Source: Gammaproteobacteria bacterium
GTDB taxonomy: Bacteria > Pseudomonadota > Gammaproteobacteria > UBA1113
Direction of reading: 5' to 3'
NCBI GenBank assembly: GCA_019752835.1
Contig: JAIELR010000157.1
Coordinates: 1 to 12,957, forward strand
Length of the DNA stretch: 12,957 nucleotides
Below are positions 1 to 5,428 of this stretch, piece by piece; the stretch's first letter is position 1, and each line of letters opens with the position of its first letter. The notes under the pieces were generated by a model. The model was given only the letters and a program-made list of their open reading frames with translations. It ran no database searches and was not told the origin of the DNA. The translations under genes were made by a program, and so were the position numbers.

Positions 1-105
1 CAAGACATTTCCAAAACGACGATTCAGTCGATTATCTCCTAAATCAGCATACTTTATTTCTTCAGCAATCCAACTTTCTGGCAATGTTTCATTTTTAATC
101 TCCAT
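1..105 (-). CDS. IS4-family (Tn5-like) transposase, N-terminal fragment
   Basis: Thirty-five codons are visible from an ATG at 105 to the window edge. The peptide carries W-(I/A)-x-E-E followed by Y-A-D-L-G-D-N-R-L-N-R-R. This is the signature of the N-terminal DNA-binding domain of Tn5-type transposases (Tnp_DNA_bind, consensus A-x-LGDxRLxxRL), which contacts the IS ends. The catalytic DDE domain lies outside the window, so intactness cannot be judged. The terminal repeat at 178-196 has the right orientation and distance for this gene, which supports the assignment independently. Confidence 0.85.
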   Translation of the reverse strand, partial: MEIKNETLPESWIAEEIKYADLGDNRLNRRFGNVL

Positions 106-116
106 TTCTACTCTGT

Positions 117-138
117 CCCTCTTTTTTTAAAAAGAGGG
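117..138. repeat. Perfect 10-bp inverted repeat inside the IS end
   Basis: CCCTCTTTTT (117-126) and AAAAAGAGGG (129-138) are exact reverse complements separated by TT. It lies 12 bp upstream of the transposase start. It may be a weak terminator blocking read-in transcription, or a regulatory site; its role is inferred only from position. Confidence 0.5.
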
Positions 139-177
139 ATTATTGACTTTTTTCATCTTAAAAACAAGACATTCCGG

Positions 178-196
178 ACTTGTGGGTAATGGTCAG
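178..196 (-). repeat. Terminal inverted repeat of the Tn5/IS50-like element
   Basis: Read on the minus strand from outside inward, the sequence is CTGACCATTACCCACAAGT. From memory, the IS50 outer end is CTGACTCTTATACACAAGT; 15 of 19 positions match, including the outer CTGAC and inner CACAAGT blocks. The orientation is correct for the transposase that begins at 105. Confidence 0.72.
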
Positions 197-223
197 CATT
201 GAAGAGGGGTGACCTGGGTATTT

Positions 224-255
224 GTAGCCCAGATGCAGTCCAGCATCCGGGCTAC
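224..255. repeat. Short REP-like hairpin downstream of the 263-814 gene
   Basis: GTAGCCCAGATGC (224-236) pairs with GCATCCGGGCTAC (243-255) at 12 of 13 positions around the 6-nt loop AGTCCA. The arm sequence (GTAGCC-GGATGC) is shared with the large palindrome at 4781-4871, so this looks like a short or decayed member of the same family. It begins 8 bp past the stop of the minus-strand gene and may serve as its transcription end, although no T-run follows. Confidence 0.6.
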
Positions 256-262
256 TTATTTA

Positions 263-814
263 TTAAACTATACGCAAGGCGTCGGTAACGGGGAATTGTA
301 TCCCATTATGGTTATGATACCCTGGAATATTATTTAACATTACATTTTGAGGCACGTTCAAGTTTGAAGGATTATTCGAACCTCTCTGCACCGTGAAGAA
401 TAAAGTTTGTTTAAGACTTACTTTTCCTATTGTTTCGTAGCATAAAAAGCTGTTAACTGTCTCTGTTTCTACATTGCTCTTCAAGTTTTCTGATTTATTT
501 AATTTTTGCTGTTTATTGGCGCTTAGTTCAGGCTCAGAACGCAGTCGTTTGCTGGCTATGGAGTTTGCACGGATTGGTTCGAGCGCTGAGTTAAGCTTTT
601 TTTGTAAATCAATAAGAGCATGTCTATAATCTTCGTTTGCAGATTGTGATCTAAGTAGTAAGTTAGCGGCAAATATTTCTAATTCAACATCAAGTAACCT
701 TTCTATACATTTAAGTTTGTTCAACAAATCAGGGCGTTTAGAGCATGTCGCTTTGTGAATATCGATTTGATTTTTGATAGAGTCTTTTAAGTCTGTTGTA
801 TTTTTGTATATCAT
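263..814 (-). CDS. Hypothetical protein, 183 aa, unrecognised
   Basis: I do not recognise a family. The protein is hydrophilic with no signal peptide or membrane segment. Residues 1-80 look largely helical and charged (repeated Leu, Lys, Asp, Glu). A basic cluster K-R-L-R lies at 89-92, followed by Lys/Gln-rich residues to about 110. The C-terminal 60 residues are Asn-rich with little predicted helix. The ATG at 814 has only a weak GAGAG ribosome site about 10 nt upstream. The gene is AT-rich and isolated, with its own candidate promoter and a hairpin just after the stop. The basic stretch is reminiscent of proteins sent into host cells, but no secretion signal can be shown. Confidence 0.6.
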   Translation of the reverse strand: MIYKNTTDLKDSIKNQIDIHKATCSKRPDLLNKLKCIERLLDVELEIFAANLLLRSQSANEDYRHALIDLQKKLNSALEPIRANSIASKRLRSEPELSANKQQKLNKSENLKSNVETETVNSFLCYETIGKVSLKQTLFFTVQRGSNNPSNLNVPQNVMLNNIPGYHNHNGIQFPVTDALRIV

Positions 815-898
815 TGTTTTAATCTCTCATATATATTTATGGTTGTTTGGGAGTAAATAATAACCATTAAATATTAAGAGTATATGAATAATATATTT

Positions 899-926
899 GT
901 AATAAATAAATCTTTGTCTCGGTCAA
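899..926 (-). promoter_or_regulatory. Candidate sigma-70 promoter for the 263-814 gene
   Basis: On the minus strand TTGACC (926-921) and TATTAC (904-899) are separated by 16 bp. This predicts a transcript start near 892 and a leader of about 78 nt. The surrounding DNA is very AT-rich, so chance matches are likely. Confidence 0.35.
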
Positions 927-934
927 TTTTTCCT

Positions 935-949
935 GTAGCTCGGATGCAG
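935..949 (+). repeat. Half-copy of the GTAGCC-GGATGC repeat
   Basis: GTAGCTCGGATGCAG matches the start of the arm of the 4781-4871 palindrome, with no second arm downstream. It is probably a decayed remnant of the same repeat family. Confidence 0.4.
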
Positions 950-954
950 AACAG

Positions 955-980
955 AATAATCCTACTACACTAGGATTATT
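955..980. promoter_or_regulatory. Operator O1 upstream of the XRE regulator
   Basis: AATAATCCTA (955-964) and TAGGATTATT (971-980) are exact inverted repeats around CTACAC. The core AAnCCTA-N6-TAGGATT is repeated at 1008-1027, with centres exactly 50 bp apart. HipB-type repressors bind inverted ATCC/GGAT half-sites upstream of their own operon, so autoregulation is the likely role. Confidence 0.6.
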
Positions 981-1007
981 AATGAATTTAAACCCATTTC
1001 ATTTATT

Positions 1008-1027
1008 AAACCTAATCGATTAGGATT
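1008..1027. promoter_or_regulatory. Operator O2, overlapping the ribosome binding site
   Basis: This site contains the perfect 14-bp palindrome CCTAATCGATTAGG (1011-1024). Aligned with O1, both fit AAnCCTA-N6-TAGGATT. Its right half supplies AGGA (1022-1025), the Shine-Dalgarno sequence 5 nt before the ATG at 1031, so a bound repressor would cover the translation start region as well. Confidence 0.6.
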
Positions 1028-1030
1028 TAT

Positions 1031-1306
1031 ATGGCAAACCAAGTTAAAAAATATGAAACGCCCGATCTTAACCAACCTCTTACCGCGGAATTACTCGGGC
1101 GAGCAATTAAAGCGAGGCGCACACAAAGTAAGTTACGCTTAGAGGATGCCGCAGCTCTTTGTGGGGTCGCCAAACAAACCTTGATGAACATCGAACATGG
1201 GCGGCTCGGCAGTCAGTTGAGTAGTGTCTTACAGATTTGTGCCGCATTTGGCATAAAATTACGTATATTACCTTGGGATAATGAGGGAAATGATGACTGG
1301 CAATGA
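1031..1306 (+). CDS. XRE-family HTH regulator, HipB-like antitoxin
   Basis: The 91-residue protein carries one HTH_3/Cro-CI-type domain at about residues 20-80. It begins L-G-R-A-I-K-A-R-R, then L-E-D-A-A-x-L-C-G-V-A-K-Q-T-L-M-N-I-E-H-G-R, the helix-turn-helix core, and ends with the HipB-like I-C-A-A-F-G-I-K-L. HipB proteins neutralise the HipA kinase and repress their own operon. Two matching palindromic operators upstream fit that role, as does an ATG inside its 3' end that opens a short HipA-like frame. That partner is broken after about 25 codons, so this is an orphan antitoxin or a plain regulator. The ATG at 1031 follows AGGA by 5 nt. Confidence 0.8.
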   Translation: MANQVKKYETPDLNQPLTAELLGRAIKARRTQSKLRLEDAAALCGVAKQTLMNIEHGRLGSQLSSVLQICAAFGIKLRILPWDNEGNDDWQ

Positions 1307-1367
1307 ACCTATTTTAGATATTTATCTAGGCAAAAAAATTATTGCAAAATTAATCCCTCCACGTTGA
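1290..1367 (+). pseudogene. hipA-like toxin kinase, 5' stub
   Basis: The frame starts at an ATG overlapping the last 17 nt of the XRE gene, as in hipBA operons. It encodes about 25 residues with I-L-D-I-Y-L-G-K-K-I-I-A-K-L, resembling the first strands of HipA proteins (LxVYLxxxxVGxL), then stops at 1365. No kinase body follows in any frame that I can recognise. The call rests on a short match plus the operon-like overlap, so it is tentative. Confidence 0.4.
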
Positions 1368-1529
1368 TCTTCACTCATGGAAATCAGGTGCCAAAATGAT
1401 ACTGACCTTTGCCTTGATTTTACCACTTTGTTATAAATTAGCATCTGCAGGGTATCGAAGTTTAAAAACAGAAAAACCCAGTAATTTCAGATTTTACTTT
1501 GAACAAAGCATGTTTGGTAATGCAAGGCT

Positions 1530-1729
1530 CAGGGCACTGACAGAAGCCCAAGAGTTAAACAATGGGTCATTTCAATCGATAGAACGGCAGTTATGACGAA
1601 AACTCGATCTATTAGAATTCGCCAGTAGTGAGAAATCCTTACTTCTCCACCCGGTAATCATTATGAACGATTAGCCGGCAAATTGGCTGACTGGTCCAGT
1701 ATCAGAGTCAATATTCAGTGGCGACTATT
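1530..1729 (+). pseudogene. Broken higB-like (RelE/ParE superfamily) toxin gene
   Basis: Two adjacent frames together read as the body of a HigB killer protein. In the first, a segment ending S-I-E-R-Q-L meets a TGA at 1594 and then resumes as R-K-L-D-L-L-E-F-A-S-S. After a frameshift near 1630 the next frame reads E-I-L-T-S-P-P-G-N, then G-K-L-A-D-W-S-S-I-R-V-N-I-Q-W-R-L. The S-P-P-G-N and S-I-R-I-N-x-Q-W-R motifs are diagnostic of HigB. The match ends near 1729, where DNA from another gene begins. The gene is dead: one stop, one frameshift, and loss of the 3' end. An open frame at 1396-1530 joins it upstream; I do not recognise that part. Confidence 0.65.
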
Positions 1730-1867
1730 GTTAACCAAAAAAGCCACATTATCCCAGCCTTCCCCATAAAGCGAGATAGTATCAATATTTAAATTAAACT
1801 GCCCTTGAATCAGCGCTTTAGCCAACGCAGTATCTATTACGATGGTGGGGTTTCATTGATGCGTCAT
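1730..1867 (-). pseudogene. Aminoglycoside phosphotransferase-like (APH family) gene, 5' fragment
   Basis: Read on the minus strand from an ATG at 1867, the peptide is M-T-H-Q, then a TGA, then N-P-T-I-V-I-D-T-A-L-A-K-A-L-I and, near the end, G-E-G-W-D-N-V-A-F-L-V-N. The pattern (D-x-x-L-(A/V)-x-x-L-(L/I) near the start, then G-x-G-W-D-N-x-x-(F/Y)-x-(V/L)) matches the N terminus of APH-family kinases acting on small molecules. Only about 46 codons remain, with a nonsense codon at position 5. The fragment abuts the higB remnant at about 1730, so the two broken genes meet 3' side to 3' side. Confidence 0.6.
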
Positions 1868-1912
1868 TTTTTCTATTCTATTACAATATGGTTTTTAATT
1901 TTATCACGTTTT

Positions 1913-1942
1913 TTGACAATATCTCTAATATTTCATTAATCT
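1913..1942 (+). promoter_or_regulatory. Candidate sigma-70 promoter for the 2012-3169 gene
   Basis: A perfect -35 box TTGACA (1913-1918) is followed after 18 bp by TAATCT (1937-1942). The -10 box is poor. A better -10-like TATAGT at 1951-1956 has no good -35 partner. The leader would be about 60 nt. Confidence 0.4.
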
Positions 1943-2011
1943 GTTGAAAGTATAGTGAGGCATTAGAGCAGTCGAATGTAATTTAAAATTGAGTATCCCG
2001 AGGAACATATA

Positions 2012-3169
2012 ATGCTAAAAAGAAAAAGAAATAATAACTGTAACACTAAAGCATTACCTATTGACCTAACTATCGCCAATAAAGTTGAAGCGTCATCTCC
2101 TTATTCTAACTCCCTAGAGAATGGCAGCACTAGGTCCGACCTAAGGGTACAATCGCAAGATAATTTTCTCAAAAATATAAATAATAATAACAACAGTAAT
2201 AACATTGATTTAACAAGTAATGCCAATTTTCCACTAGGCAAACCAAATAAAAAAATAAAACCCAATACTGATGATTATGAGTCAGTTGTGCAACCATCAG
2301 CCTTGCCTAATATCCTATTCGATCCAATAAGTAAGTGCTTAACAGAATTGGCAAATCAATTGCCATTCATTAAAACAGCGATGGTTGTCAAGGATGAAGA
2401 AATAAAAAAATTACAACAAGACCTTATGGACAAACAAGAATCCCTCACAAAGGAAATTGAAGAAAAAAATAATATTGAGGGACTCTTAAAACAAAAAAAA
2501 CAAGAAATTTTATCGCTCAAAAATGAATTGTCTTCTAAAGACGAAACGATTAATTTTACCACTGATTTATATCAAGCAGGAATTCAACTGCAAAAAGAAG
2601 ACAATGAAAATGCCATTGGTGAATATAATGAAAAATTACAATCTTTGCAGCAAGAAATAATATCCAAGGATGTCGCCGTTAAGACATCGATTGATAAACT
2701 TAAAGCAAGTGAACAAAAAAATTTAGAATTAGAAAAACAACATCAGGACGATCAGCAACTGCTTCAGAATATGGCACTATCTCAAGGCGAGCTTCAAGAG
2801 AAGATAGGTCAGTACCAAAATCAACTACAAATTTTAACTAAGGTTATTCATCAATTATTGCCTTACATGCCATTTAATGCGTATAATTTGCCTCAAACTG
2901 AAAGAGCATCTGTTCAACAATATGCGCCCGCTAGACTCTTTGCTGCAAATGCACATAATTATAGTTATTCCAGCACTCTCGAGACTGCCCAAGGAAACCA
3001 AGAGCAAAGCTCACCCAATTCGAGTTCAATCACTAGCTATGCTTCTTTTTTCCCCATATTACAAGATACTTATTTGGAGAGAACCATTCCTACATCAAAT
3101 ACCTACCCAACATTACCGGCTCCTTCTGATGCAACACGTTCCTCAGATAGTGTATCTAATAATAAGTAA
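2012..3169 (+). CDS. Coiled-coil protein of unknown function with basic clusters
   Basis: The 385-residue protein is not recognised. Three regions are visible. Residues 1-120 are Asn/Ser/Lys-rich and probably disordered, starting M-L-K-R-K-R and containing K-K-I-K at 80-83. About 124-280 are a long heptad-rich coiled coil dominated by Lys, Glu, Gln and Leu. The last 100 residues are Ser/Thr/Pro/Gln-rich and low in charge. There is no signal peptide or membrane segment. Both basic clusters resemble monopartite nuclear localisation signals, and the layout resembles eukaryotic-like effector proteins of intracellular bacteria; that is inference. The start is well supported: GAGGA lies 7 nt before the ATG. 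It has a candidate promoter of its own and a hairpin after it, so it is probably monocistronic. Confidence 0.7.
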   Translation: MLKRKRNNNCNTKALPIDLTIANKVEASSPYSNSLENGSTRSDLRVQSQDNFLKNINNNNNSNNIDLTSNANFPLGKPNKKIKPNTDDYESVVQPSALPNILFDPISKCLTELANQLPFIKTAMVVKDEEIKKLQQDLMDKQESLTKEIEEKNNIEGLLKQKKQEILSLKNELSSKDETINFTTDLYQAGIQLQKEDNENAIGEYNEKLQSLQQEIISKDVAVKTSIDKLKASEQKNLELEKQHQDDQQLLQNMALSQGELQEKIGQYQNQLQILTKVIHQLLPYMPFNAYNLPQTERASVQQYAPARLFAANAHNYSYSSTLETAQGNQEQSSPNSSSITSYASFFPILQDTYLERTIPTSNTYPTLPAPSDATRSSDSVSNNK

Positions 3170-3251
3170 TTACTAAACAAGCAAGAGGGCCTCAGGATTG
3201 TAATTTAATATGGACCAAGTATTAAAAGACAAGAATGGATTTCAAAATCCC

Positions 3252-3290
3252 CTTATGCCGCATAACGTGAAGCAGGCTATGCGGCATAAG
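3252..3290. terminator. Strong hairpin between convergent genes
   Basis: CTTATGCCGCATA (3252-3264) and TATGCGGCATAAG (3278-3290) form a perfect 13-bp stem with a 13-nt loop. It lies between the end of the coiled-coil gene and the end of pilX, which run towards each other. A U-run is lacking on either strand, so it may act as a bidirectional barrier or be a palindromic repeat. A smaller palindrome, GGATTTCAAAATCC, abuts it at 3238-3251. Confidence 0.5.
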
Positions 3291-3295
3291 CGAGG

Positions 3296-3832
3296 CTACT
3301 CTATCCGTCTTGATTGCAAACTGGCGTTCGACTCATTGATGAAATTCGTACAAAATTTAACAATTTTAGTTGGCTGCATCATCGTACTTTGGATGCGAAT
3401 CAGCTTACCCTGATCAGTATTTGTTTGTGTGGTAATACGCAATATTTCTAAGCTAATTTGCGAATTATCTTTCGAGCGACTACATAAACCCGTCGGTATA
3501 ACTTCTACCACAGAATGACTCTGAGAATTCATATTGTTTTTATCGCAAGAAGTCACATTCCAGTTGTCTGCTGTTTGTTTCCAATAACGATCATCCCAAC
3601 GATAAATTGACAAACAACCAACACTTTTCGCCTGTAATAAACGGTTGACTAGCTCTTGATTGGCTTGAGAAGCAACAGCCGATAATTGCCAATATTGCCA
3701 TTGAGCATGAACTTGTTTGGTTAATAGTAAGGTGATTTCCATGGTGCCCAAGGCGAGTAAACTTAGTAGCAGTAAAAAAGACATAACGGTCACCAATATG
3801 AATCCGGCATTTTTTTCATCCATATTTATCAT
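3296..3832 (-). CDS. pilX: Type IV pilus minor pilin PilX-like
   Basis: The 178-residue protein begins with a 10-residue leader ending in Gly, followed by F-I-L-V-T-V-M-S-F-L-L-L-L-S-L-L-A-L, a prepilin hydrophobic stalk. Unlike most pilins it has Thr rather than Glu at mature position 5, which is common among PilX-type proteins. The stalk leads into a Gln/Leu-rich helix and a soluble region with several Cys. In the inner membrane PilX works with PilV and PilW in a priming complex for pilus assembly. The ATG at 3832 shares its A with the pilW stop (TGATG), which implies translational coupling; an in-frame TTG at 3835 is less likely. No pilY1 or pilE follows, as it does in many such clusters. 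Confidence 0.7.
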   Translation of the reverse strand: MINMDEKNAGFILVTVMSFLLLLSLLALGTMEITLLLTKQVHAQWQYWQLSAVASQANQELVNRLLQAKSVGCLSIYRWDDRYWKQTADNWNVTSCDKNNMNSQSHSVVEVIPTGLCSRSKDNSQISLEILRITTQTNTDQGKLIRIQSTMMQPTKIVKFCTNFINESNASLQSRRIE

Positions 3833-4902
3833 CAATTAGCTAAACTCTCAATAATTTCCCACTGACGGTATAAATGATGATCGGCAACAGGCCAAGGATA
3901 GCCATCGAAAACAACGGCCTGTTTGGTCGATAAAATATTGTCACCACTATTGAGTAGTAGCAAAATACGGATGGCTTTAATAGTAGACCAGTCGGCCACT
4001 TGCGAAGCAGGGACGAAATGTAATTGACGTGAAGAGTTTAGATAACCGTATTGTGCATGCATATCAGAGACATACTCCACGAGTTCTTCGTCTCGACCTG
4101 ACAATGGGTGAACATAAAGTGCTGTAATCGGCTGTTTCATGCTGTTAAAACGGCCTGTTTTTGCCACATAAAACCATTCATCTTGCCATTTCCCCACTAA
4201 TGAGCCCGGCAAATAATGATTAAGTTTCACATTCGCTTGCACAGAGTTATTACCTACACTTACAAGTTTAATAAGATCAGCTTTTAAACAATTGGCCATT
4301 AATACCGAATCACCGTCTTTAAAAAGATCAGAATTATCGACACTTAGCCATGAAGCCCCAGCTTTCACAGGCTGATTTAAATAAGCTGTTTTTGAACTCA
4401 TAAACTGTACGGAAACGACAGATGAGTCAGGAACCATATTTTTTTTAATGCTGCTTTCCGTTGACAGCAAGGTTTGTTGAGTGTAGCCATGTACTAATGT
4501 TTCTGCACTAACACCAGTATTATTATGATCCATAAAAGGAAAATCAGCAGATATTTTCCGACATCCTGCATAACCTGCTTGCGCTAAATCCCGCATGAGA
4601 AAATAAGTGGCTAATTGTCCGTTTTCACCAATAATGGCCAAGCCTTGAATATAATCGTAACTTTGTTTTACACTGTTAAAAACCTCATATACACCCATGA
4701 ATATGAACAAACTTAAACTGAGGCTGATCATAATTTCTAATAGTGAAAAGCCTCTTGAAAGAATTTGTAGCTGCGATGATTCGTAGCCGGGATGCAGCGC
4801 AGCGGAATCCGGGGATAGGCTCCCCACAAAAGCATTTCCCCGGATTCCGCTGCGCTGCATCCCGGCTACGACGTAGATATTTTTATTTCGTTGCAAATCC
4901 AT
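3832..4902 (-). CDS. pilW: Type IV pilus minor pilin PilW-like, with repeat-derived leader
   Basis: The 356-residue protein has the prepilin cleavage motif R-G-F-S-L-L-E-I-M at residues 50-58, with Glu at mature position 5, then a hydrophobic stalk and a large soluble domain typical in size for PilW. Near the C terminus is A-D-W-S-T-I-K-A-I-R-I, a common PilW feature. The leader is oddly long: about 51 residues instead of the usual 6-25. Residues 11-41 of it are encoded by a perfect palindromic repeat at 4781-4871 that stays open in this frame. The ATG at 4902 lies 2 nt past the pilV stop; TTG at 4911 is an alternative overlapping start. No clear Shine-Dalgarno is visible, so coupling to pilV is likely. 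Confidence 0.75.
   Translation of the reverse strand: MDLQRNKNIYVVAGMQRSGIRGNAFVGSLSPDSAALHPGYESSQLQILSRGFSLLEIMISLSLSLFIFMGVYEVFNSVKQSYDYIQGLAIIGENGQLATYFLMRDLAQAGYAGCRKISADFPFMDHNNTGVSAETLVHGYTQQTLLSTESSIKKNMVPDSSVVSVQFMSSKTAYLNQPVKAGASWLSVDNSDLFKDGDSVLMANCLKADLIKLVSVGNNSVQANVKLNHYLPGSLVGKWQDEWFYVAKTGRFNSMKQPITALYVHPLSGRDEELVEYVSDMHAQYGYLNSSRQLHFVPASQVADWSTIKAIRILLLLNSGDNILSTKQAVVFDGYPWPVADHHLYRQWEIIESLAN
4781..4871. repeat. Perfect 35-bp inverted repeat (REP/MITE-like) inside the pilW leader
   Basis: The left arm 4781-4815 is the exact reverse complement of 4837-4871, with a 21-nt loop. Arm features are TCGTAGCCGGGATGCAGCGC at the outer end and GGAATCCGGGGA at the inner end. Related short or partial copies occur at 224-255, 935-949 and 12904-12922. 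It encodes 31 residues of the pilW leader with no stop codon. Confidence 0.9.
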
Positions 4903-4904
4903 TT

Positions 4905-5258
4905 TCAACAACTTACCGGCAAGCTTATATTTTCACTTTGATTATAAACAGACCAACTTAAGGTGACCGAATTCCCATGAAGACTCCCTATTCCTTGGGG
5001 CAAATAAAAAGTGTTACTTTTTTGCCAATCCACAATATTAGGGAAAGATGAAACCAAGCATTGCCCCGCGATATTTACAAGCTGTATTTGCGCCTGAGAT
5101 CGTAAAAGAGCACTATAGGCTGTTTGAATAGAGGCAGTTTGCATGCCTAACAAACCGAGCAATGCGACAGAAAAAATGCTGACGCTGAGTAAGACCTCTA
5201 ACAATGAAAAGCCAGAAGTGTTTTCGCTAAAGGGAATTGGTTCTAATATCATCTTCAC
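4905..5258 (-). CDS. pilV: Type IV pilus minor pilin PilV-like
   Basis: The 117-residue protein has a 16-residue leader, cleavage motif S-G-F-S-L-L-E-V-L with Glu at mature position 5, a stalk rich in Leu, Ile and Val, and the G-L-L-G-M-Q segment typical of PilV. The soluble part is short compared with many PilV proteins, and two Cys (one the last residue) may pair. The frame opens at a GTG (5258) that overlaps the stop of an upstream frame as GTGA; ATG at 5252 is the alternative. pilV, pilW and pilX are nearly contiguous, so one transcript is likely. Upstream, where fimU or fimT normally lies, there is a toxin-antitoxin operon on the opposite strand. Confidence 0.75.
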   Translation of the reverse strand: MKMILEPIPFSENTSGFSLLEVLLSVSIFSVALLGLLGMQTASIQTAYSALLRSQAQIQLVNIAGQCLVSSFPNIVDWQKSNTFYLPQGIGSLHGNSVTLSWSVYNQSENISLPVSC

Positions 5259-5400
5259 ACACCATGCTTAATACTTAATTCATTATAATTAAATTTTCCA
5301 TTGAATTCTACTGTTTTATGAGGTATAACTACTACAACATGTTGCGAAATTTGTGTACTGCGAGATTCAAAATTTGCTTTATTCTTTACATCATGCCACA
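5255..5400 (-). pseudogene. Possible 3' remnant of a gene upstream of pilV
   Basis: The frame ends in GTGA overlapping the pilV GTG, the arrangement expected of coupled genes. Its last 48 or so residues look like real protein (alternating hydrophobic stretch H-V-V-V-V-I-P, then V-E-F-N-G-K-F-N-Y). Further upstream the frame runs antisense through the toxin gene and is not credible. It could be the tail of a lost fimT/fimU-type gene cut by arrival of the toxin-antitoxin pair, but I cannot match the family. It may equally be a chance open frame. Confidence 0.3.
5282..5287 (-). promoter_or_regulatory. Possible -10 box for pilVWX
   Basis: A perfect TATAAT on the minus strand lies about 24 nt before the pilV GTG. 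No good -35 box sits at the right distance, and the region is AT-rich. It is mentioned because the toxin operon upstream runs the other way, so the pil genes would need a promoter in this gap. Confidence 0.25.
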
Positions 5401-5412
5401 AAGTGTTATAAT
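5385..5412 (+). promoter_or_regulatory. Promoter of the toxin-antitoxin operon
   Basis: TTTACA (5385-5390) and a perfect TATAAT (5407-5412) are separated by 16 bp. The predicted start near 5419 lies only about 10 nt before the TTG at 5429, implying a very short leader. Confidence 0.5.
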
Positions 5413-5428
5413 TAAGGGAACAGAACGC

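Larger units (their letters stand above)
1..196 (-). mobile_element. Right end of an IS4-family, Tn5/IS50-like insertion sequence (partial)
   Basis: The element runs off the left edge. It is defined by the 5' end of a transposase gene on the minus strand and, outside it, a 19-bp terminal repeat at 178-196. About 70 bp of non-coding DNA lies between the two and contains a perfect short palindrome at 117-138. The IS50 group makes 9-bp target duplications, so bases 197-205 are the expected duplication, but the other copy is outside the window. Confidence 0.75.

Noticed and set aside
1672..1740. Resemblance of A-D-W-S-S-I to the PilW motif A-D-W-S-T-I, suggesting a pilW fragment
   Set aside because: The surrounding residues S-P-P-G-N before and R-V-N-I-Q-W-R after fit HigB much better, and the A-D-W-S match alone is short.
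2356..2562. Minus-strand open frame inside the coiled-coil gene
   Set aside because: It is the shadow of Lys/Glu-rich codons; the Ser/Phe/Cys-rich product is typical of antisense coiled-coil DNA.
2877..3176. Alternative plus-strand frame at the end of the coiled-coil gene
   Set aside because: It overlaps the main frame fully, has no ribosome site, and shows no domain.
4743..4961. Plus-strand open frame across the pilW leader
   Set aside because: It is the antisense of the palindrome, which is open in several frames because of its GC-rich symmetry.
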